Of a stretch of DNA of 5,207 nt, positions 1-5,207 are shown one piece after another. A program made the position numbers and the translations under genes. Location of the stretch: assembly GCA_903953985.1 (NCBI GenBank), contig CAJBLW010000269.1, forward strand, positions 1-5,207, read 5' to 3'. The DNA comes from an uncultured Burkholderiales bacterium. Lineage in GTDB: Bacteria; Pseudomonadota; Gammaproteobacteria; Burkholderiales; Burkholderiaceae_C. Each line of letters opens with the position of its first letter. Position 1 is the first letter of the stretch. Below the pieces are notes generated by a model. The model was given only the letters and a program-made list of their open reading frames with translations, did no database searches and was not told where the DNA came from.

Positions 1-1372
1 TCAAGGAAGGGTGCGCGTGGCAGATACGGGCAATGTCTTCAGCGCTGGCTCGGAATTCCATGGCCACTACGGCCTCGGCGATCAACTCGCTGGCCTGAGG
101 ACCCACGATGTGCACGCCCAGGATTTCGTCGGTGGTCGCATCGGCCAACATTTTCACCATGCCGGTCGTGTCGCCCAAAGCACGGGCACGGCCATTGGCC
201 AAAAACGGGAACGTACCTGCCTTGTAGGCCACGCCATCGGCTTTCAGCTGCTGCTCGGTGCGGCCCACCCAAGCGATTTCGGGGCTGGTGTAGATGACCC
301 AAGGAATGGTGTTGAAGTTGACATGGCCATGTTGGCCCGCGATGCGCTCGGCAACAGCCACGCCTTCTTCTTCAGCTTTGTGCGCCAGCATCGGGCCACG
401 CACCACGTCACCTACCGCCCACACGCCGGGCAGGTTCGTTTTGCAGTCGGCGTCCACCACCACCGCGCCGCGCTCGTCCAGCTGCAGGCCCACCGCTTCG
501 GTGTTCAAGCCAATGGTATTGGGCACACGACCGATCGAGATGATCAGCTTGTCGGCGTCCAGCACCACGGCTTCGCCCTTGGCGTTGGTGTAGTTGACGG
601 TGACGCCTTTTTTGCCATTGACGATCTCGCCGACTTTCACGCCCAGCTCAATTTTCAAGCCTTGCTTGTCAAAGGCCTTCTTGGCTTCCTTGGCAATTTG
701 TTCGTCCACAGCGCCCAAGAAGGTGGGCAGGCCTTCGAGGATGGTGACTTCGGCACCCAAACGGCGCCAGACCGAACCCATCTCCAAACCAATGACGCCG
801 GAACCAATCAGGGCCAGCTTTTTGGGCACACCGCCCAAACGCAAGGCGCCGTCGTTGGACAACACATTGACCTCATCAAACGGGGTGCCGGGCAAAGCAC
901 GGGCATTGGAGCCGGTGGCGATGATGATGTTTTTGCCGGTGATCGACTCTTCGGTCTTGCCTGCAACCTTGATCTCGAATCCGCCATCAGCCATGCTCGC
1001 AAAGCTGCCGCGGCCGTGAAAGAAGGTGACCTTGTTTTTCTTGAGCAGGTAAAGAATACCGTCGTTGTTTTGCTTCACGACAGTGTCTTTACGGGCAATC
1101 ATCTTGGCCACGTCCATCTTCACGTCCTTGGCGCTGATGCCGTGGTCTGCGAAGTGATGGTTGGCGTGGTCAAAGTGCTCACTGGACTGCAACAAGGCCT
1201 TGGACGGGATGCAGCCCACGTTGGTGCAGGTACCGCCGGGGGCTGGGCCACCAGAAGCGTTTTTCCATTCGTCGATGCAAGCGACCTGGAAACCGAGTTG
1301 TGCCGCGCGAATGGCCGCAATGTAGCCACCGGGGCCACCGCCGATGACGACGACGTCGAATTGTTTGCTCAT
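1..1372 (-). CDS. lpdA: dihydrolipoyl dehydrogenase, E3 component (partial, C-terminus off the left edge)
   Basis: This FAD-dependent disulfide oxidoreductase reoxidises the dihydrolipoyl arm of E2 and reduces NAD+. The frame is open from ATG (1370-1372) to the left edge. It gives 457 whole codons against a usual length of about 470-480, so only the tail is missing. The N-terminus MSKQFDVVVIGGGPGGY carries the first FAD-binding GxGxxG (residues 11-16). The redox-active disulfide is Cys49-Cys54 in GGTCTNVGCIPSK. The NAD-binding motif GSGVIG is at residues 190-195 (788-805). The second FAD motif, GVWAVGD, ends at Asp322. The C-terminal interface domain reaches the active-site motif HAHPSL, with catalytic His454 at 11-13. 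The partner Glu, five residues later, falls just past the edge. Unlike some pyruvate-dehydrogenase-linked E3 proteins, it has no N-terminal lipoyl domain. Its place directly after sucB assigns it to OGDH, though E3 may also serve other complexes. Confidence 0.96.
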   Translation of the reverse strand, partial: MSKQFDVVVIGGGPGGYIAAIRAAQLGFQVACIDEWKNASGGPAPGGTCTNVGCIPSKALLQSSEHFDHANHHFADHGISAKDVKMDVAKMIARKDTVVKQNNDGILYLLKKNKVTFFHGRGSFASMADGGFEIKVAGKTEESITGKNIIIATGSNARALPGTPFDEVNVLSNDGALRLGGVPKKLALIGSGVIGLEMGSVWRRLGAEVTILEGLPTFLGAVDEQIAKEAKKAFDKQGLKIELGVKVGEIVNGKKGVTVNYTNAKGEAVVLDADKLIISIGRVPNTIGLNTEAVGLQLDERGAVVVDADCKTNLPGVWAVGDVVRGPMLAHKAEEEGVAVAERIAGQHGHVNFNTIPWVIYTSPEIAWVGRTEQQLKADGVAYKAGTFPFLANGRARALGDTTGMVKMLADATTDEILGVHIVGPQASELIAEAVVAMEFRASAEDIARICHAHPSL

Positions 1373-1380
1373 GGGATGGG

Positions 1381-1386
1381 TCTTTT
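1381..1386 (-). promoter_or_regulatory. weak A-rich ribosome binding site of lpdA
   Basis: The minus strand reads AAAAGA ending 8 bases before the lpdA ATG, then a C-rich spacer. The match to the anti-Shine-Dalgarno sequence is poor, but it is the only purine-rich stretch at a suitable distance. It favours the ATG at 1370-1372 over an in-frame ATG 15 codons upstream, which has no such stretch before it. Confidence 0.35.
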
Positions 1387-1389
1387 GGA

Positions 1390-1415
1390 TAGAAAACGCC
1401 CCCTGGGCAGGGGGC
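1390..1415 (-). terminator. terminator-like hairpin between sucB and lpdA
   Basis: A perfect 7-bp stem of nearly pure G/C (GCCCCCT/AGGGGGC at 1398-1404 and 1409-1415) encloses a 4-base loop. In the direction of transcription it is followed by GTTTTCTA. It begins 17 bases after the sucB stop and ends 25 bases before the lpdA ATG. The stem and short T-run resemble a weak intrinsic terminator, but the T-run is interrupted and lpdA continues in the same direction. Partial termination or a processing/stability element is therefore more likely than a hard stop. Function is inferred. Confidence 0.35.
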
Positions 1416-1432
1416 ATTCACAACAAGGGAAT

Positions 1433-2686
1433 TTAGATGTCGAACAGCAAGCGGGCTGGATCTTCCAGCGCTTCCTTCATCGCCACCAAGCCCAACACGG
1501 CTTCGCGGCCGTCAATGATGCGGTGGTCGTACGACATGGCGAAGTAGTTCATCGGGCGAACCACGACCTGGCCGTTTTCCACCATGGCGCGGTCTTTGGT
1601 TGCGTGCACGCCCAAGATCGCCGACTGGGGTGGGTTGATGATGGGCGTCGACATCATGGAGCCAAAAGTGCCACCGTTGGAGATGGAGAAGGTGCCGCCG
1701 GTCATTTCTTCCATGCCCAGCTTGCCGTCTTTGGCTTTTTGGCCGAATTCAGCGATCTTCTTTTCGATGTCGGCGAAGCTCATCTGGTCGGCGTTGCGCA
1801 AGATGGGTACCACCAAACCACGGGGCGAACCCACCGCGATACCAATGTCGAAATAGCCGTGGTAGACGATGTCGTTGCCATCCACAGACGCGTTGAGCAC
1901 GGGGAACTTCTTGAGGGCGTGCACAGCAGCCTTGACGAAAAAACTCATGAAGCCCAGCTTGCAGCCGTGTTCCTTCTCGAAGCGGTCTTGCATGCGCTTG
2001 CGCATCTCCATGACCGGGGCCATGTTGATTTCGTTAAACGTCGTCAAGATGGCGTTGGTCGACTGGGATTGCAGCAAACGCTCGGCCACGCGGGCACGCA
2101 GACGCGTCATGGGCACGCGCTGCTCAGGGCGCTCACCCAAATCAACAGCCGGGCCGGACACCTGAGGCAAAGCCTTGGTGGGCACACCGGTCGGGATCAC
2201 GGCGGCGGTCGTTTTGACGCCACCGGCCACAGCCGCCAGCACATCGCCCTTGGTCACGCGGCCGTCTTTGCCGGTTCCAGGCACCGAGCCCGCAGCCAAA
2301 CTGTTGTCGGCCATCAGCTTGGCGGCAGCCGGCATGGGCACACCGGCCATGCTGGTGCTGGTCGCTGCGGGTGCAGCGGCCGCAGCCGGGGCCGATGCAG
2401 CGGCAGACGCTGCAGCTGCAGCAGGCGCGGCAGCGGCCACTTTGCCATCGGTGTCGATGCGGGCGATCAGCTGCTCTGCGGTCACCGTGGCACCGTCAGC
2501 CTGGAGGATTTCAGACAACACACCTGCGGCGGGTGCAGGCACTTCGAGCACGACCTTGTCGGTTTCGATCTCGATCAAGATCTCGTCGGCAGCCACGGTG
2601 TCGCCGACTTTCTTTTTCCACTGCAGCATGGTGGCCTCGGCCACGGACTCGGACAGTTGGGGAACTTTGACTTCTACGATTGCCAT
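1433..2686 (-). CDS. sucB: dihydrolipoyllysine succinyltransferase, E2 component of 2-oxoglutarate dehydrogenase
   Basis: This is the core E2 subunit (odhB), which transfers the succinyl group from its lipoyl arm to CoA. It is complete at 417 residues, close to the usual family length of about 400-420. Residues 1-80 are one lipoyl domain. The lipoylated lysine is Lys44 in EIETDKVVLEV (codon 2555-2557), and SESVAEAT near the N-terminus is the E2o rather than E2p signature. Residues 84-115 are a flexible Ala/Pro-rich linker. Residues 118-153 form the E1/E3 peripheral-subunit-binding domain (PAAAKLM ... GKDGRVTKGDVLAAV). After a second linker, the catalytic domain runs from about residue 185 to the end. 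It contains GGTFSISNGGTFGS (330-343) and the active-site motif DHRIIDG with His388 (codon 1523-1525) and Asp392. The stop is TAA at 1433-1435. The gene lies 91 bases after sucA and 60 bases before lpdA on the same strand, which fits one operon. Nothing looks broken. Confidence 0.98.
   Translation of the reverse strand: MAIVEVKVPQLSESVAEATMLQWKKKVGDTVAADEILIEIETDKVVLEVPAPAAGVLSEILQADGATVTAEQLIARIDTDGKVAAAAPAAAAASAAASAPAAAAAPAATSTSMAGVPMPAAAKLMADNSLAAGSVPGTGKDGRVTKGDVLAAVAGGVKTTAAVIPTGVPTKALPQVSGPAVDLGERPEQRVPMTRLRARVAERLLQSQSTNAILTTFNEINMAPVMEMRKRMQDRFEKEHGCKLGFMSFFVKAAVHALKKFPVLNASVDGNDIVYHGYFDIGIAVGSPRGLVVPILRNADQMSFADIEKKIAEFGQKAKDGKLGMEEMTGGTFSISNGGTFGSMMSTPIINPPQSAILGVHATKDRAMVENGQVVVRPMNYFAMSYDHRIIDGREAVLGLVAMKEALEDPARLLFDI
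2363..2437 (-). repeat. Ala-codon-rich low-complexity tract encoding the sucB linker
   Basis: About 25 codons (residues 84-108 of SucB) are almost all GCN alanine codons broken by a few Pro and Ser. This produces a GC-rich, CTGCAG-like low-complexity run. It encodes the mobile linker that lets the lipoyl domain swing between E1, E2 and E3 sites. Such tracts are common in E2 proteins and prone to length variation between strains. The variation is family knowledge and is not seen here. Confidence 0.6.
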
Positions 2687-2692
2687 GATTTT

Positions 2693-2695
2693 TCC
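2693..2695 (-). promoter_or_regulatory. weak Shine-Dalgarno (GGA) of sucB
   Basis: On the minus strand the core GGA lies 6 bases before the sucB ATG, within a purine-rich, A-rich stretch. It is a short match to the anti-Shine-Dalgarno sequence but well spaced. It supports the ATG at 2684-2686, as does the fact that the canonical E2 lipoyl domain begins immediately at that Met. Confidence 0.45.
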
Positions 2696-2741
2696 GTTTT
2701 TCGTTGTACGTAATGAAGGTGTACTGGAGGATTGGGTTGAA

Positions 2742-2775
2742 CGGCCTGGCGCTGAACACTCAGCGCCAGGAGCCG
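2742..2775 (-). promoter_or_regulatory. sucA-sucB intergenic stem-loop
   Basis: There is a perfect 11-bp inverted repeat, CCTGGCGCTGA/TCAGCGCCAGG, at 2745-2755 and 2760-2770 with a 4-base loop. Three more pairs (CGG/CCG at 2742-2744 and 2773-2775) can form across a 2-base bulge. It starts only a few bases after the sucA stop and ends more than 40 bases before the sucB start, so it does not cover the sucB ribosome binding site. No T-run follows in the direction of transcription, so it is not a typical intrinsic terminator. A role in mRNA processing, 3'-end protection of sucA mRNA or tuning of subunit ratio is inference. The structure itself is clear from the sequence. Confidence 0.55.
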
Positions 2776-2777
2776 CA

Positions 2778-5207
2778 TCACTTGGTCAGCACGAAGCCCT
2801 TGAGTTTGGCAAATGCCGCTTCAATCAGCGCCTTTTGCTGGTCCTGGTGCAGGTGCGAATAACCCACGGCTGGCGAAGCCGATGCGGCACGACCGGCATA
2901 ACCAAGCTTTTGGCCAAGCTGCATGTTTTCGTGGATGTTGTGCTGGATGAAGAACCATGCACCCTGGTTTTGCGGTTCGTCCTGGCACCACACGAGGTCG
3001 GTGGCGTTGGGGTACTTTTTAAGCTCGGCCGCAAACGCTTTGTGCGGGAACGGGTAAAGCTGCTCCACACGGATGATGGCCACGTCATCGGCACCCTTGG
3101 CCTCGCGGTGCTTCACCAGGTCGTAGTACACCTTGCCCGAGCAAGCCACCACGCGCTTGACCTTGTCGGCCTTGAGCGTATTGTTCTCAGGGATCACGGT
3201 CTGAAAGCTGCCATGGGTGAACTCGGACACAGGCGATGCAGCGTCTTTGTTGCGCAACAGCGACTTCGGGGTAAAGATGACCAAAGGCTTGCGCAGGTTG
3301 CGCACCATCTGGCGGCGCAGCACATGGAAGATCTGGCTGGCCGTGGTGGGCTGAACCAGTTGCATGTTGGTGTCGGCCGCCAACTGCATGAAACGCTCGA
3401 CGCGGGCCGAGCTGTGCTCGGGGCCCTGGCCTTCGTAGCCATGAGGCAACATCAAGGTGATGCCGTTGACACGGCCCCACTTGACTTCGCCAGAAGCGAT
3501 GAACTGGTCGATCACCACCTGTGCGCCGTTGGCAAAATCACCAAACTGAGCTTCCCAGATCACCAGGGTGTTGGGGTCGTTGGAGGCGTAGCCATATTCA
3601 AAAGCCAGCACCGCCTCTTCGGAAAGAATGGAGTCGATCACGGTAAAGGGGGCTTGGTTATCGGCAACGTTCTGCAGCGCAACATAGGTACCGGTGTCCC
3701 ATTTTTCACGCTTTTGGTCGTGAATCACAGCATGGCGGTGCGTGAAGGTGCCACGGCCGCAGTCCTCGCCCGACAGGCGCACGGGGTAACCGCTGGCGAC
3801 CAATGAGGCAAAAGCCATGTGCTCGCCCATGCCCCAGTCCACTGGAATTTCGCCACGGCCCATGGCCGCGCGATCGTCGTACACCTTTTTCACCAGCTGG
3901 TGCGGCGTCACCGACTCAGGGATGGTCGAGATTTTTTCGGCCACGCGCTTCCACTCTGCCAAGGGGATGGCGGTGTCGCCCGCGTCGGTCCACTTCTTGC
4001 CCAGGAAGGGCGACCAGTCCACGGTGAACTTGGTCTTGAAGTTGGTCAAAACGGGGTCGGTCGTGTTCTTGCCCGCGTCGAGTGCGGCGCGGTAGGCCTT
4101 GGCCATCTCATCGCCCAGGTTATCGCCCAGGCCTTGCGCAGCCAGTTTGTCGGCAAACAGTTTGCGCGTGCCGGGATGGGCGGAGATTTTTTTGTACATC
4201 AACGGCTGGGTCAACGCGGGTGTGTCCTGCTCGTTGTGGCCGAGTTTGCGGAAGCACACCACGTCCAACACGACGTCCTTGCGGAAGGTCATCCGGTATT
4301 CAAGCGCCAACTGCGCAGCCATGACCACGGCTTCCGGGTCGTCGCCGTTGACGTGCAGCACCGGGGCTTCAACCATCTTGACGATGTCGGTACAAAACAC
4401 GCTCGAGCGCATGTCGCGCGGGTCGGAAGTCGTAAAGCCGATCTGGTTGTTGATGATGATGTGCACCGTGCCGCCAGTGGAATAACCACGGGTTTGCGCC
4501 AGAGCAAAGGTTTCCTGGTTAACACCTTGTCCACCAAAGGCGGCATCACCGTGCACCAGCACGGGAAGCACCTGCTTGCCTTGCGGGTCATCGCGGCGGT
4601 CCATGCGGGCGCGCACCGAGCCCTCGACCACGGGGTTCACGATTTCCAGGTGTGATGGGTTAAAGGCCAGAGTCAAGTGGACCGGGCCACCGGCCGTGCT
4701 CACGTCCGAGCTGAAGCCCTGGTGGTACTTCACGTCGCCGGCAGGCAGGTCTTCAGGGGCAGTGTGATCGAACTCCGCAAACATGTCGGCCGGCAACTTG
4801 CCCATGGTGTTGACCAAAACGTTCAACCGGCCACGGTGAGCCATGCCGATCACGACTTCCTGGACCCCTTGAACGCCGGCCGATTGGATCAACTCGTCCA
4901 TGGCGGCGATGAAGCTTTCGCCACCTTCGAGCGAAAAGCGCTTTTGGCCTACGTACTTGGTGTGCAGGTAGCGCTCCAGGCCTTCGGCGGCCGTCAGGCG
5001 GTCGAGAATTTGCTTTTTCTTATCGGCCGTGAAGTTGGGCTTGCTGCGGATGCTTTCGAGCTTTTGCTGCCACCAGCGCTTTTCGGCCTGATCGGTGGTG
5101 TACATGTACTCGGCCCCGATCGTGCCGCAATAGGTCTCACGCAGCGCATTCAGCAACTCGCGCAAGGACATGCGGTTTTTGCCGAAGAAGGTGTTGCTGG
5201 TGTCGAA
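2778..5207 (-). CDS. sucA: 2-oxoglutarate dehydrogenase E1 component (partial, N-terminus off the right edge)
   Basis: This is the thiamine-diphosphate-dependent E1 subunit of the cytoplasmic OGDH complex. It decarboxylates 2-oxoglutarate and succinylates the lipoyl group of E2. The frame is open from the right edge to TGA at 2778-2780, giving 809 visible residues. The Met at 5169-5171 is internal, because homologous sequence (FDTSNTFFGKNR) continues upstream to the edge. By alignment to remembered E. coli SucA, about 130-140 residues are missing. Visible motifs in order are: AHRGRLN (His at 4836-4838); KYHQGFSSD (His at 4722-4724) and the His 15 residues later at 4677-4679, with the spacing of E. 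coli His260, His298 and His313; the ThDP/Mg site GDAAFGGQG (from 4550 downward) ending in INNQ (Asn-Asn at 4446-4451); SGEDCGRGTFTHRHAVIH; FGDFANGAQVVIDQF; GYEGQGPEHSSAR; and C-terminal ASASPAVGY. GDA instead of GDG is normal for OGDH E1. It is the first gene of the visible operon, and its promoter is outside the window. Confidence 0.97.
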   Translation of the reverse strand, partial: FDTSNTFFGKNRMSLRELLNALRETYCGTIGAEYMYTTDQAEKRWWQQKLESIRSKPNFTADKKKQILDRLTAAEGLERYLHTKYVGQKRFSLEGGESFIAAMDELIQSAGVQGVQEVVIGMAHRGRLNVLVNTMGKLPADMFAEFDHTAPEDLPAGDVKYHQGFSSDVSTAGGPVHLTLAFNPSHLEIVNPVVEGSVRARMDRRDDPQGKQVLPVLVHGDAAFGGQGVNQETFALAQTRGYSTGGTVHIIINNQIGFTTSDPRDMRSSVFCTDIVKMVEAPVLHVNGDDPEAVVMAAQLALEYRMTFRKDVVLDVVCFRKLGHNEQDTPALTQPLMYKKISAHPGTRKLFADKLAAQGLGDNLGDEMAKAYRAALDAGKNTTDPVLTNFKTKFTVDWSPFLGKKWTDAGDTAIPLAEWKRVAEKISTIPESVTPHQLVKKVYDDRAAMGRGEIPVDWGMGEHMAFASLVASGYPVRLSGEDCGRGTFTHRHAVIHDQKREKWDTGTYVALQNVADNQAPFTVIDSILSEEAVLAFEYGYASNDPNTLVIWEAQFGDFANGAQVVIDQFIASGEVKWGRVNGITLMLPHGYEGQGPEHSSARVERFMQLAADTNMQLVQPTTASQIFHVLRRQMVRNLRKPLVIFTPKSLLRNKDAASPVSEFTHGSFQTVIPENNTLKADKVKRVVACSGKVYYDLVKHREAKGADDVAIIRVEQLYPFPHKAFAAELKKYPNATDLVWCQDEPQNQGAWFFIQHNIHENMQLGQKLGYAGRAASASPAVGYSHLHQDQQKALIEAAFAKLKGFVLTK

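Noticed and set aside
11..2713. A 900-codon open frame on the plus strand spanning all of lpdA and sucB.
   Set aside because: It runs in exact antisense codon register with lpdA and sucB, so it stays open simply because these GC-rich genes lack TTA, CTA and TCA codons and the 60-base gap has no stop in that frame. Its protein is His/Gly/Asp-rich with no recognisable domain, while the minus strand encodes complete, motif-bearing enzymes.
2687..2741. A possible promoter for sucB in the sucA-sucB gap (TTCAAC followed by TTCATT/TACGTA-like boxes).
   Set aside because: The match to sigma-70 consensus boxes is poor in both hexamers, and the spacing and gene order are fully explained by operon transcription.
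2175..3806. A 543-codon plus-strand open frame across the sucB 5' half and sucA 3' half.
   Set aside because: Its sucA part is the antisense-register shadow of that gene and its sucB part is a shifted-frame shadow of the Ala-rich linker region. No protein family is recognisable.
3819..4655. A 278-codon plus-strand open frame inside sucA.
   Set aside because: It is also in antisense codon register with sucA, has the same biased composition and shows no recognisable domain.
5169..5171. An ATG that could be taken as the start of sucA.
   Set aside because: The frame stays open to the right edge and the 12 upstream residues match the expected E1 sequence; a start here would drop conserved N-terminal sequence.

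Overview
The window is an ordinary piece of central metabolism. It holds the 2-oxoglutarate dehydrogenase (OGDH) operon, read entirely from the minus strand in the order sucA (odhA, E1) > sucB (odhB, E2) > lpdA (E3). The base composition is GC-rich. Protein signatures include the Lpd redox site CTNVGC preceded by a Gly/Pro-rich insert, and the Ala/Pro-rich linker in E2. From recollection of the families, these point to a betaproteobacterium of the order Burkholderiales, most likely a Comamonadaceae-like organism. That placement is an inference, not a database result.

Layout from right to left (the direction of transcription): positions 5207-2778 carry sucA, whose N-terminal part (roughly 130-140 residues) lies beyond the right edge. 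A 91-base gap (2687-2777) contains a perfect 11-bp hairpin just after the sucA stop. Positions 2686-1433 carry a complete sucB of 417 codons. A 60-base gap (1373-1432) contains a 7-bp GC hairpin followed by a short T-rich run, which resembles a weak terminator or attenuator. Positions 1372-1 carry lpdA, open to the left edge and missing only about its last 15-20 codons. No stretch longer than 300 bases lacks a gene.

Together the three proteins form the cytoplasmic OGDH complex of the TCA cycle. E1 decarboxylates 2-oxoglutarate on thiamine diphosphate. E2 carries the succinyl group on a lipoyl-lysine and passes it to CoA. E3 reoxidises the dihydrolipoyl group with FAD and NAD+. All recognised catalytic residues inside the window are present, and I see no frameshift, truncation or insertion. 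The operon promoter and the downstream terminator must lie outside the window.

I found no undescribed system. The points most worth a second look are the two intergenic hairpins, which could adjust the E1:E2:E3 ratio, and an alternative in-frame lpdA start inside the second hairpin. The very long plus-strand open frames (up to 900 codons) are antisense shadows of these genes.
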